A stretch of 64,000 bases of DNA from Cryptomeria japonica (GCF_030272615.1 NC_081406.1:480782900-480846899); one strand, 5' to 3'. Positions 34,740 to 46,000 are shown, counted from the first letter of the stretch. The notes: generated by a model not told the origin, from the sequence alone. Numbers and translations are program-made.

Positions 34740-35967
34740 TTATATTGCTGAATAATAAGTGTCCTAAGGTATTGACAACCATGCAAAGACAAGCATTAAG
34801 GCTCAAAGTTCCAATTACATGATCAAGGATTCAATACTTTATAGAAAGAATTACGAAGGTATTTACCTTCGATGTCTTGATCATCAAGAAGCCCGTAACA
34901 TGATTGAGGAATTCCACGGGAAGTATGGTACAAGTCATGGGTCGATGGATGCCATTGCACATCAAATTTTGAAGGTTGGATATTACTGGCCTAGTATTTT
35001 TAAGGATACTCATGAGCATGTTCGTCACTTTCATACATGCCAAACTGTAGCTTCCAGAGAGAGGAATCTCGCCATGCCTCTCCAACCAGTGTTTGAGGTA
35101 AGACCTTTCGCCCAATAGGCACTAGATTTCGTAGGTGTCATTAATCCTAATTCGTTTGTAGGACATAAGTTCATCCTTACTAGAATGGATTACTGCACCC
35201 GGTGGATGGAAGCCATTGCCTGTCAAAATGCTACTGCGGAGGTAGTCTTGAAATTCATTGAAGAACACATCGTCACCAGGTTTGGTATGTCATTCGCTCT
35301 GGTATGTGACAAAGGCCTTACTTTTACTTCTACGCAGTTGATGCAATGGTCATACGAATATAAGGTGATATTGAAATTTTTGTCCAACTACTATCTGCAA
35401 GGTAACAGAGTAGCCAAATCTACAAACAAGAACATCTTAGATGTCATTAAAAAGCTACTTGAGAAAAATCCCAGGGGTTGGCATAATCAGTTAAGATATG
35501 CTTTATGGGTTGATCAAACTAGAGTAAAAGCCACCCTGGGAACTTCTCTGTATTACCTTGTTTATGGCCAAACCCCTATCTTCCCAATCAACTTACAAAT
35601 ATCAGTCCTCCAGTTAATGAAAGAACTTGAAATTGAGGATCAGGCAAAGGTTCGCCTCCTAAATCTATTAAAAATTGACAAAAAAAGGATTAATACTCTA
35701 CAACACTTTGCCAAACACCAAGTCATTGTTAAGTGATGGTTCGACAAAAGGGCTAAGGTGAAAGCTTTTCGGATCTTTGACCTAGTCCTGTTATGGGACA
35801 AGGCTAAAGAGAAGAAAGGTGATCACCACAAGTTTGAAAGGTTGTGGTTAGGTCCTTACCAAATAGCCAAGATATTAGGGGAGAACACCTTCAGGTTAAG
35901 CTCTTTGATTAGAGAACTTGTGCCATTGCCCATCAATGGTCAGTTCCTCAAACACTACTTTGATTAA
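34740..35967 (+). pseudogene. int: gypsy integrase
   Basis: The zinc-binding region at 34880-35060 reads EEFHGKYGTSHGSMD and RHFHTCQTVA: two His and the last Cys are present, but the first Cys is His. The catalytic core has ALDFVGVINPNS (D, after a TAG), ALVCDKGLTFTS (D), and GNRVAKSTNKN where the usual third-residue Glu is not present. The C-terminus continues through KVKAFRIFDLVLLWDKAKE, a GPY-type KFERLWLGPYQIAKIL segment and LPINGQFLKHYFD-stop. Integrase would insert the cDNA; this copy is inactive. Confidence 0.88.
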
Positions 35968-37012
35968 TCCCCAGTGAAGCTTGACCTATTGTATATAGTA
36001 GATTAGTTATTTTTGTGTCTTTTTCTTTGTTGCTTGTTTGTTTTTTTGCAGGTTTGTTGTGTTCTCGCTTTGTTGCATGCCTAGTTCCCTTTTTGTTTTG
36101 TTTGTTTGTTTCATTTCATTCGTTTATGTTTCGTTGTGTCAAGATTTACATATTTATTCTCAAAGATTCTAAAAGGAAGGTGTCATTTGCATAACAAGTT
36201 GCCAAATTTTGAGAGACTTCGACTCTTTTCTATTTACAACTTCATTGTCATTTGGTTAATTTTGAAACTTTTGTCTACACTCATTCAAGGTGGTATATAA
36301 TGGTTTAAATATGATTTGATTTTTTGACCTTCAATTGGAAAAGGCTATCTTGATAACTCAGCACTACCATCACATTAAGATACATCAAAAAATTTTGTAA
36401 GATGTCAGATGAACTTGTGTCCAAGTAAAAAATCTGAAGTCAGGATGTTTCATGTTATCCATCGTGGTTCCCAACCCAGTAATCAAACTTCAATGTTTGA
36501 AAAGTTTCTTAAAAGGTTATTAATGAAATGAGTCCTTCTATATATTCTATGATGTTTTCAAAATAAAAAAGAAAGAAAAGAAATGATCTTCTTAAAGAAA
36601 CTAAAATGGGTGTTTCAAGTAACCTCCACTGGGGCTATGGACGCCTGGCTGGCAGTGGAGCACTGCTTGACAGGAACTAGAGGTATCTCTGTTGGGGTTA
36701 TAGATGCCTAACTGGCAACAAAGTTATGCCCAGGATGACCTTGCACGAAACATATTGGTTGACTTCACCTACGTAGCTTGGGCCTAGTTTCCTCTGTTTA
36801 TTTGCATTATTGAAAATGATGGAGTAATAAATCATATGCACACACTTATGAGTTAATCATATTCAGTTCTGGACTTGGTTGTTTGTTCATTGGTTAACTC
36901 ATCTTTTGCTCTTATACATCCTTTTGAATGATAGTAGCCTTGGGTGTCGGGTTAATTAGAGATTCTAAAGTCCTAAATTGCTTAGAGTCATTTTTCCCAT
37001 ATAGTCGCCATT
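35968..37012 (+). other. gypsy 3' untranslated region
   Basis: About 1 kb between the integrase stop and the 3' LTR, without a frame of note. It holds a two-copy degenerate repeat near 36625-36715 (CACTGGGGCTATGGACGCCT and a TTGGGGTTATAGATGCCTAA partner). I see no convincing polypurine tract right before 37013; the nearest A/G-rich run is at about 36570-36590. Confidence 0.6.
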
Positions 37013-37109
37013 TGTTATGCCCTGCATACCTAACCCCATTAGTTTCCTTGTGTTGAAAATATGGGTCCCCTTTTTTTTTTGCTTTATGTTGTTTTATTTC
37101 TTTTTGTTT

Positions 37110-38230
37110 TTCTTCTTTTACCTCGAAACCCCGGAGTCCCAAGGTCTCTTTCCTTTTTGCTTTCTCTTTGTCCACCTCGGAACCCGGGAACCCCGGAGTC
37201 CCGAAGTTGGCCCTTTTTGCTTGTTAGTGCATCTACTCTAAAACCCCGGAATCCCAAGGTGCTGCCTTGTCTTGTCTAATTTTTTTTCGTCTACCTAAGA
37301 ACTCCGGAGTCCCGAGGTATGTTGTGTTATGTTTGTCAACCCAGGAACCCCGGAGTCCCAAGGTTGATTGTTTGTTTGCTTGTTGTGTTTGTCAACCCCA
37401 GACTCCTAAGGTTGATCCTTGTTTGATTTTTTTTCTCCCTCACCCCGAAGTCCCGAGTTGAGGTGTTTGTTCTTTGGTTTTTGTTGTCAACCCCAAAACC
37501 CAGGAGTCTCGAGGTCTTGTTTAAGGCCTTCGTACGGAAGAGGTTCGGGGGGGGGGGGGGGGGGGAGGGTGATAAATATAAATAGTGAACTTTTAAAAGC
37601 TCATTTGTGCATTCAACCTTCCAGAGCTCTTGCTTTCTTGTCTCCTGACTTCATGCCATCTCCTTTTGCATTCTTGGGTGATTTTTCTTTCCCTCCTTGT
37701 CATTTGTAGTTTAGGTCTTCTTCTTATGCGAGTTTTTGTTGTTTTCTTTTCTTGTTTTTGTTTTCCAAGTTTTTCTTTTTTTCCTTCCCACGTGCCCTGG
37801 TTCTACCCCAAACCCCTGGAGTTCTGGGTTAGTTTCTTTTCCCAAACCTGGAACCTCAGAGTTTCAAGGTTATTTTTGTGCCTAACACTCGATGAATCCA
37901 GAACCCCGGAATCCCAGATTTCTGGATTACCCATTTAAAGAAGTAATACTACTCACCTCACAACCCCACAGTTATGAGGTCTATTCTTTTGAGTCCATCT
38001 TTAAAATCTTTTGGGTGTCTTTTGTGTCTATCCCGGAACCCCAGAGTCCCGGGTTGAGCCTCAACTTTCAAACTCAGAACCCCAGATTTTTGGACCCATT
38101 TGCAACCCATCAAGCGTGGAACCTCGGAGTTCTAGACTTTGTTCATGCCTAACAACCCCAGAGTTCCAAGGTCCATGTTTTTTTTAAAAGAGAAATACCC
38201 ATCTTGGAACCCCAGAGTCCTGAGGTAAAT
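37110..38230 (+). repeat. field of short imperfect palindromes, 3' LTR copy
   Basis: Same module family as at 20688-21800, for example ACCCCGGAGTCCCGAAG near 37190 and ACTCCGGAGTCCCGAGGT near 37300. About 17 units, on both sides of the TATA box. Confidence 0.8.
37577..37584 (+). promoter_or_regulatory. TATA box of the 3' LTR
   Basis: TATAAATA 12 bases after the G-rich run, equivalent to 21151-21158. It would drive transcription of the LTR ORF, or outward into flanking DNA. Confidence 0.6.
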
Positions 38231-38295
38231 GAATTTTTTTATGTTTTCTATCAAGTATTAACAGTTGTTTCCTTCTTGTAGATTCAAGAAATTAG

Positions 38296-41200
38296 ATGGA
38301 CCCAAATTCCAGCAAGAGAGGCAAGGACATTGATCGACTTTTGGCAACAATGAAGTACCATTACCAAGGGCAGGTTTATGCTTCAAAGTTGGATGATCAA
38401 CTTAAATGGGTTACTAATACTGAGGTCGGGCACATCAAAATTAAAGACATTAAAACCCAGTTGGAAAAACCAAGGTTGGAAACCCCACAAAGGAGGATAA
38501 AGAGATCGGGCCTAGTATAGGCTACCATCTTCCCATAGTTAGTGCAAGCTCCAGATTTTATAATGACAATTGCCCAATTCTATGACCTTGACACTAGGAA
38601 ATGCAATGACGCACAGGGTAAAATAGTGATAGATTTGTCCCCTCATATGCTGGGATTTGTGTTTGGCATCCCAAAAAGAGATGAGATATTCCTCTCAACT
38701 AAAGAGGAAGCCTTGAAGGTATGGAATGACAATGTGACCTCAAACAAGAGGCACATGAATGAAAATTGGTTGGAGGAAGAGAGGAAAACAAGTCTAAATG
38801 CCATAGAGATACTGAGGGTAGACTTTAAAGAGCCTTAGAGAGACCTGATTATCATGTTAAGCAAGGTCTTTGGCAAGCACGACTACAAACACTTTCACCC
38901 ATGGATGTTCCAATTCATGACAAAAATCCTAGTAGGGACGCAGTATTTTGACTGGCCTCAGATCCTTTCAGATAACATATGAAAACAGATGAAAAAAGTC
39001 CACTAGACCAAGAAATTCTTCTTTACCTCTTATGTCATCTGGGTGGGCATAGGAGCTGGCAAATTTCCAGGCCTACAGGCTGAAGGTCAACTAAGGGATG
39101 AAGAATGCCGAATAAGGTATGGGAATATTATTCCCAACTCCCCCTCATCAATGCAAAGGAACATTTTAAAAGGATCAGTTATGCCTTCCTTTTTCCTATA
39201 ACTATTAAACTGACAGGAGATACAAGATACATGATTATCCCGGAGGCTATGCCTTTCATTCAAGAGTGGGCGTGTTGGTTTATCCAAAACCCACACTCCA
39301 CCTACATAAGGTTCAATAGGTTTATAGGAAACCCAATGCTGCTGCCAAGGTACTATAATGATTGGATCATCTTACTAGAATATGTGAGGTAGCTGCTAGG
39401 CCTCGAATCCCTCTTGTCATCTAACCACAAAACAAGGATTGACTTTTCAGTATCTATTGGGTATTTCTCTTTCTCAAAGATACATGTGGAAAAGTTGGCG
39501 GAGCCAGAGCTCCAAGATTTTAATCTTAAAGAATTTAATTATGCTAGGGAATTCTATGATCCCTATGGGAAACTCAAGAAAACTATGCCTAAGGCATATG
39601 AGGGGCATAAGCCTAGACTGGAGGATTTTTGGAAAAACCTCCAAGATAGCTTTGGAGTGAGAGAGAAAAACTAAAATAGGTTATCAGTACCCCAAATAAG
39701 GGATTTTAAAATTGAAACCAATCTCCCCAAAGACCAAAGGGATGATGGAGACTTGCTTGATGCAACATACAAGGAGTAAGAAATTGATAAAAGGGCCCTC
39801 TCCCCAATAAGGTGGTCCACAAATGAGGATGTAAATACAGAAAAAGTCCCCCAAGCAGTTATCCATAGGACCAAATAGTGGCTAAGTTAAAGGGTTAGGC
39901 CGAGTGCCTCAAAAGGGAAGCAAAAAGAGTCTACCTCAGGGGTACCCCAGTCAAGGGGTTATAAAGAGTATGCTTGGAAAATAAGGTCAAGCTCAAAAAA
40001 GAATACATCTACTGACCCCGATGAAGAAATGGGGCCCTAAGATAGCACTGAAGATCTAATGAGAAAACTTAAGGAAAAGATGAGGACGTTTGAGTTTTTG
40101 AAGAAGGCTGCATACTTGGGGGTAACACATGGATTAGGAGCAGTGTCACTTGCTAAATTCCTTTCACCAAGGATAGCTATAGGGTAGGCTGCAAAATAAG
40201 GTGCTCAAGAGAAAGAAGAAGGAATAGAAACTGATGAAGATATGCCCACTCAACCTCCTCCAATAGCTATTGCACAAGTTTTATTTACCAACGCCCCCAT
40301 ACCACCATTAGTTGATACAACCATAGGGTAGCCTAGGATACACAAATTTAGTTCTGCCATTGATGAGGTAATCATCAGGATTGTTGAATCAAACTCAGGC
40401 CAGGAAGAGGAATAGCCCAAGGAACAATAGTCACTTGGAGGGGAAAAAGAACGAGATGAGGCAGAAGATTTGATAAATGAAAGATTAGTCTCAACCCCTC
40501 ACGATCAAGAAGACCTCCTTAAGGACATAGCTGTTGGGCAAGATGGGACATAAGAAGATGAGGAAGAGAGGATGTTCAACGAAGAGGTTAGTGATAAGTT
40601 GGGAGAGTTGCAGAAGCAACAACAGCTGAATGTCAAAATTTCTCTCCAGAATAATCTAGCCTGCCAGGTTGCTTCACCCCAAAATCTTAAATAGATAGAT
40701 GTTGAAGAGATGGATGAAGCAGAGGAACAGGCGGGCGTTCATATTGTAACTGCTGACATAGTGTCACATCAAGGTAACAAATATAAAGATATACCATAGT
40801 GGCTTGAGTTTACTTTTGAGAAGAAGAAGACAAAGGTAGAGTTTCCTAAGGTGACATTGCAGCAGGTAATCACGGAGGAGCCCCAAAAGGTCAAGAAACC
40901 AAAGATTGTACATCATTTGTCAAGAATAGGTTCCGATGAAGTGGTTGCAAATGTGGCAATTCCACTCCATATTGAAGGTCAAGCCTCTCCCAAATACCAA
41001 GTATCCCAAGTAAACTTGGGTAAGCAAACAAAGTGGGGAGAGTTAGACACTTTAGAACTAGCCACCAGTGTTGTCAGGGGACACGTGGAGAAGGAGCATA
41101 CCTCCAACATAGAGCTTAAAGCATAGTTGGGGCAATATAAGTAGTTTCTAGTAGAGATGAGTAAACCTCTAGAATCTTGTAGGACTGACAACCTACCTTC

Positions 41201-41941
41201 AACCTCATCACTACTAGAGGGAGAATTAAAAGCATTAATGGAGGTCAGATAGGTGGTTGTTGCAGCTAAATCATGGGATCAGATAAATGCTGCCAAGATC
41301 AGGTTATTTTTGCAGGATACCATGAGAGTATACCTAGAGGCAGTATAGGCAGGCAAAACATTAGCTTCTTGTTCTATGCAATGGGAATGGAAACTAAACA
41401 TTTTTAATGAACAGTTCCAAATTTTGAATAAAGTTTTGCATTTAGGAGAAGAGGTAATAATGGAGGAGGACCTCTTAGGAGGAGATAACTATAAGAAATT
41501 GCAATCTTATGCATACATTTTGGAACTAAAGATTGAAATGCTTTAGCAGTATGTGAAGGATGTGGTAGAGATCTGAGTCCCTCTCCTTAGGAAATTTTGA
41601 AATATGATAATTTTGTAAAGCATTTGCTCAGATCTTTTGGGTTGGGGTTAACCAGTACAACGGTCATGGAGGAAGAGAAAGTATTGAATCAATGGGACAC
41701 ATATGGGGCCCAGCATTTAGGACCTCCAGCTCAATTCGATGTCACACTGATGGATAGAAATACATACCTAATTACCCAATTTCAAGAAGTGGCATGAACA
41801 ATAGGGTTGTTAGAGAAGGGAAAGAAGCATGAGGAGGAAGTTTTGAAGAAGTATAAATTTACAATGAAGCATGTAGTTGACCCTCCTATTCAATAAATTG
41901 CATGCATTATTAATAATTATAAATCTTATATTAAGAAGTGA
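38296..41941 (+). pseudogene. LTR-borne ~1,215-codon ORF, 3' LTR copy (broken)
   Basis: Starts at the ATG 38296 (MDPNSSKRGKDIDRLLATMK) and ends at the TGA 41939-41941, the same length as the 5' copy without its insertion. Open pieces: 38296-38520, 38542-38838, 39105-39392, 39414-39674, 40851-41126, 41597-41797. N-terminal half: KIVIDLSPHMLGFVFGIPKR, EALKVWNDNVTSNKRHMNEN, AMPFIQEWACWFIQNPHS, EFNYAREFYDPYGKLKK. A Glu-rich middle follows (EKEEGIETDED), then KKPKIVHHLSRIG, NLPSTSS and a helical C-terminus. A 1-base deletion near 39110 and another near 39790 shift the frame. Several TAG codons stand where the 5' copy has CAG, and the reverse is also seen. Function unknown; no family recognised. 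Confidence 0.82.
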
Positions 41942-42991
41942 AAGATAAACACATAGCTACAAAAGATAGTAGGACTTCTTGCATGACTCCCAATTTTGTA
42001 TTTCAGCTGCAACTCCAACTCACGTTCTAGTTTTGAGCAAAATTTTGCATGAATACAAAAGCTTGGCTCACACAACATGGTCTTCGTAGTGCTCATGCAA
42101 CCTCCATTTCATAGTAGTTAACTGGACTATAACGGCATAACCTTGCAAGTTTACTGTGACTCCTAGGTTTGAGTTCTTAATTTAGGTTATATTTAGTTCC
42201 TAGATAGTAGGGCAAAAAACTCTATAAATTGAGAATTTGGATTCATTTGTAAGGGTCCCCAAATTGATGATTTGTGGCCCACTTAGAAATTTTAGATTAT
42301 TTTGCAGATTGTTATGAACTTGAGTTATTTTTGTTACACATTCTTTGAGATTAATACAAGAAGAACCTTGTAGATTGCTTGATCTACGCGTATATTTTAT
42401 GAAGTTATTCTTTGTGATTTAGTAACATCTATTATTTTGAATTAGCAATGTGGTTTGATCTTCTATTTATTGCTTTATGAATCATATTGCACACGTAATT
42501 GGTGTATGAGAATTATTGTGGTAGATGATATTATTGGTGATTTTATTTCCATAAGTTTGTGAAGTTGATGATTTTGCAGGTTTACTGGAGGTCCGTTGTT
42601 GAATGCTAATCTAGATAATATCTGATAATTTTTGGATTGCAAGGAATTAATTGAGTAGCTTGTTAAGTTGTTATTGAATTCGTTTCATTGTTGTTTTCTT
42701 GTTTCCTTTACTCTTCGCAGTTTATTTTCCAGAGAATCTTAAATCATAAAATACAAAAAAAAGGAGGAAGTTAAGCCATTAATGATCAACGAGGTTTAGT
42801 TTCAACCTATAGGCCCCTAAATAGGTACAACCACATCAACCATTGGGCTGCCCATCACTGTCATGACCCGACTATAGAGACCTTGGAGTAGTGAGTTTTT
42901 CTAAACTTATTGCTTTTCAGGAGAGGTGGTGAGTGTTCACATTGGCTACCTAATTGTTGGCGGGTGTGTCAAAATAGTCGTCAACAAAGAC

Positions 42992-43081
42992 CACACCAAT
43001 ACTGGGCCAATACCAGGATTGATGTCTCACTGAGATCAAATCCAAGGTGCCAGTTTGAACTATTCTGGTGCTCCTGTATCA
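42992..43081 (-). repeat. 5' LTR of the outer element, remaining part
   Basis: Continues the LTR interrupted at 20579: CACACCAATACTGGG through to GCTCCTGTATCA, matching the end of 18781-19610. Confidence 0.85.
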
Positions 43082-43715
43082 TAATCCCGCTCTCATTCAC
43101 ACATTGGAATACAAAAGAGACTAAGGAGATTATTCACTCTGACTTACTCTTATAAAAGACAATCAAGGAATATCTTTAGGGTTTCTATTCCTTTGCTACT
43201 ATGAGGGGAAATGAGTGAAATGTAGGCAAACAATTAACTAGGCTTGAGGGATGAATGGAAATGACTATATAAACTGGAATAACAAAAAGATAAAGAACTA
43301 AAACTAAGATATAGATTATAGGACAAGTAATGAAACTCAGATGCGCACCTCTCACCAAAAACTGAGCTTGACTGAGTTGAACCAGGGCGTTGGGTACTCT
43401 AGTCCCTGTTACTGCACTGAGTTGTAAGTTTGGAAACTGTAAAGTGAAGACCTGAGAAGCCAAACTACCAAAATCTTGTAGAAAAATGCAAAGGACCAGG
43501 ACGTTGACACTAACACATTTGGACACATTTTCTGATGAACAATCATTGAATTTTCGACGGTATTGTGTCAATGGTTCGACGAAATAGTGGTGATCTTTTC
43601 GTCACTGGAATTTCATCAAAAACCCAACGAACATTTCATCAAAAACCTGTTTTACCTCAGACATAACCATGCAACAATTGTCGTCGGAACTCTAACAGAA
43701 ACCATGCTGGATGTG
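43082..43715. other. non-coding spacer
   Basis: Right flank of the nested element block. No coding region or RNA gene is evident. From about 43557 the text becomes rich in TCGACGAAA / CGTC words that lead into the tandem array. Confidence 0.5.
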
Positions 43716-44185
43716 ATGGAATTTTCTGTCACATGTACAACATTCCTGTCGAAACCATGTTGTACGTATGACAAATTTTGATGATAGAAATCATTGGTAT
43801 TCTGATGAAAGTGTTTCGACTGCCACTATGCTCTGACGAGAATGTTGTACTTGCGACAAAAAATTTTGTTGCAAGTTCAGCATTCTCATCGAAACTATGT
43901 TGTACATGAGATGAATTTCAATGATAGCAATCGTCAGAATTTTGATGAAAGTGTTTCGGCTGCCACTATGCTCCGATGAGAAAGATGTACCTATGACAAA
44001 AAAATTCATCGCAAGTTCAACATTCTTGTCGAAACCATGTTGTACGTGCAACAAATTTTGACAACAACAATCATCAAAATTCTGACAGAAGTGTTTCGAC
44101 TGCCACTATGCTTCGACAAGAATGTTGTACTTGCGACGAAAATTTTTGTCGCAAGTTCAACATTCTCATCGGAGCCTTTTAGGGA
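43716..44185. repeat. 140-bp tandem array of palindromic units
   Basis: The word TGCCACTATGCT recurs at 43821, 43961 and 44101, an exact 140-base period, and the array spans about three and a third units. Each unit contains a long imperfect palindrome centred on AAAATTTT, for example about 44112-44172, where ACTTGCGACGAAAA faces TTTTTGTCGCAAGTTC and the flanking GAATGTTG/CAACATTC continue the stem. GCGACGAAA-type inverted repeats are typical of subterminal regions of plant CACTA transposons, but no CACTA terminus was found. Confidence 0.85.
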
Positions 44186-44291
44186 CTTTTGTTGGAATTT
44201 TGACGAATAGTTAATATTTAAAAAAAAAACATCAATGTTGTCAAAATGATTGGCATTGGCACAACATGGTGTCTTGGTTCAATGGTGATGA

Positions 44292-44690
44292 TGTGTAAGA
44301 AATGCATTGCATTGTTCAATAGTAGATGTAAAATGCTAAATGAAGATTACAATTGGCAATTGTTGATAGTTGTTAGTCAGATCTTAGTATTAGAAGGTGT
44401 TCTTTCTAAGAGGTTATGGATAAACAAATTAATTGTGAGACAATCATATGTTGTCATATGGGTTCTCAAGCATCTAGATCTTACCTTGTCTCATATTTCC
44501 ATTTTGTATAGCAAAAATTACCATTGGCTTAAAGTGACCATAATTACTAACACTCTAAATAGATAGCGTTACATGATTCAATAGTAGATGTAAAATGATA
44601 AATGAAGATTAGAATTGCAAATCATTGATAGTTGTTAGTCAGATTTTTGTATTAGAAGGTGCTCTTGCTATGAGGTTTCTATTATCAAAT
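44292..44690. repeat. diverged direct repeat, ~110-bp units
   Basis: CAATAGTAGATGTAAAATG followed by AAATGAAGATTA and GATAGTTGTTAGTCAGAT occurs at about 44320-44400 and again at about 44580-44675. The second copy begins about 260 bases after the first. Confidence 0.75.
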
Positions 44691-45646
44691 AGAGATAAGG
44701 GTTTTTGAGTATCAAGAGGTGATAGAAGATAGGATGAAAGAAATTCCAAGAATACAGACAAAAAACACTTGAGTTCAATCACTCACCAAGAAGTGATAGT
44801 AATGAGAGGTTTTAGATTAGAGAGACTGTCAAAGGAAGACTCAGAGCAACTGAGTTATTGTTATGTAATTTTGGGTAATGTTTTAATTACAAAATTATTA
44901 GTTCAATGATTGCAAGTTTTGTGTAGACGATGCTCTAAAATCTTGAAATGTAAAATTGTTGACTGTTTATGGGAAGCCTTAGATATGAGGAGGTATGTTT
45001 TTGTCTTATTTAAGTCATTAGATTGACTGAGCTCAAAATATCTATATGTATTTGATAGTGACAAATGCTAATGATTGCATTGACAAGATGCTACTATTCT
45101 AAAGAAAAAACCAATCCATCTGCAAAGCTTCAAGAAAATTAAAGAGAGGAAAGAAAAATTGAAAAATATATAGATTTATACCTTCCCACATAGGTTGTAT
45201 TTATCTATCTTAAAGAAAATATGAACATCAATGGATTCAGCCCCTGGTAACAAAATGAAATAGCAATGGTGAGTTATTTCCATGTAAACCATAGTCAAAG
45301 TCAGTCATAAATGAGTCTTTGAAGGGTAAGCATACCTGAACTGATCCTCACCTAATCTATAACCAACGTTTATCAACAATTATGTACGTGTTAGCTTATG
45401 TGGTAGAAATTGAAAAATTTAACCAAACAAATTACAAGAATATAAACTTAATTTAGTCAATAATTTAGGTAATTTAGTCAAATTACCTGGCTTGAAATAT
45501 AGCCACACTAGTCATAGATACCTTGTTCTCGCAATTATGTTGAAGACAAAATACTGAAGTTCTCAACCGATTTGATGATGTCAAGTATTGGTCTTAGTCT
45601 AAAAGATCGGGACTTGAAGCATCAGATGCACCAAAGATAGGAAGAA

Positions 45647-45757
45647 GGAAAATATGAATAGACTAACAAGTCTATATTATGAAGCATTGGATGCCCCAAA
45701 TACATGATCACATCCAATGCTTCATGGTATAGACTCGTTAGTGTACTCATCTTTTCC
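45647..45757. ncRNA. candidate MIRNA-like hairpin
   Basis: Arms of 47 bases (45647-45693 and 45711-45757) enclose a 17-base loop. Comparing one arm with the reverse complement of the other gives 41 identical positions; two of the six differences would be G:U pairs on the plus-strand RNA. There are no bulges. The core is ATGAAGCATTGGATG facing CATCCAATGCTTCAT. Size, stem and loop fit a young plant MIRNA precursor, but a small inverted-repeat transposon remnant would look the same. I recognise no known miRNA in the stem. Confidence 0.45.
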
Positions 45758-45836
45758 TTTAAGGTTTGATGTTCATGAGAATTTGTAACTCTGCGTGTAA
45801 GAAGTCGATCCAAGAAACTTTTGGTGTTGTTGTTCG

Positions 45837-46000
45837 TGTTGGCTCTGTTGGACCCTACAATTAAGATTCAATACACATTATTCAATAAGATTAATAGTGC
45901 AACATAATGAAATATTGAAAAGTGCGTTAGCTTATTAAGCTTCCCTTTGTTTCAAGAATAGTTTAATATTCTCTACTTAATAGGGCCAACCACATAATGT
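45837..46000. repeat. dispersed ~165-bp repeat, copy 1
   Basis: Begins TGTTGGCTCTGTTGGACCC and runs through TTCAAGAATAGTTTAATAT and CCAACCACAT. A second copy in the same orientation starts at 56375. The TGTTGG start suggests a retrotransposon LTR edge. Confidence 0.75.

Larger units (their letters stand above)
20580..42986 (+). mobile_element. giant Tat-like Ty3/gypsy retrotransposon with ~6-kb coding LTRs
   Basis: 22.4 kb on the plus strand. LTRs at 20580-29130 and 37013-42986 both start TGTTATGCCC and end with an (A/C)ACA-type TAACA or CAACA. The target duplication is AAGAG (20575-20579) versus AAGAC (42987-42991), one mismatch. Without its nested insertion the 5' LTR is 5,975 bases and the 3' LTR 5,974. 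In a 210-base stretch compared by eye the LTRs differ at about one base in ten, so the insertion is old. Internal domains run gag, protease, extra RNase H, RT, RNase H, integrase. Confidence 0.93.
37013..42986 (+). repeat. 3' LTR of the giant gypsy element
   Basis: 5,974 bases, starting TGTTATGCCCTGCATACC and ending TCGTCAACA. It parallels the 5' LTR from end to end except for the nested insertion there. A 19-base G run at 37547-37565 replaces the eight-G run of the other copy. Confidence 0.94.
18781..43081 (-). mobile_element. outer host element: short non-autonomous LTR retrotransposon, split by a gypsy insertion
   Basis: LTR copy 1 is 18781-19610. The internal region is 19611-19859. LTR copy 2 is 19860-20579 and resumes at about 42992-43081 after the nested gypsy. 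Both copies begin (T/C)GCA(A/G)TCAAGGTAG and end GCTCCTG(C/T)ATCA in plus reading. Next to copy 2 the minus strand reads TGGCATCAGAGCTGG, an initiator-Met-type primer-binding site, so the element is on the minus strand. The 249-bp internal region codes for nothing, which makes this a short-internal non-autonomous element. I could not find a matching duplication at the outer borders (TATCA versus TAATC). Confidence 0.82.

Noticed and set aside
18776-43086. Target duplication for the outer short LTR element (TATCA versus TAATC)
   Set aside because: The two flanks do not match well enough to call a duplication.
43821-44110. CRISPR-like array from the regular repeats
   Set aside because: The repeats are 140-bp tandem units without unique spacers in a plant genome.
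44246-44566. Plus-strand 106-codon frame
   Set aside because: No domain, unusual composition, and overlaps diverged direct repeats.
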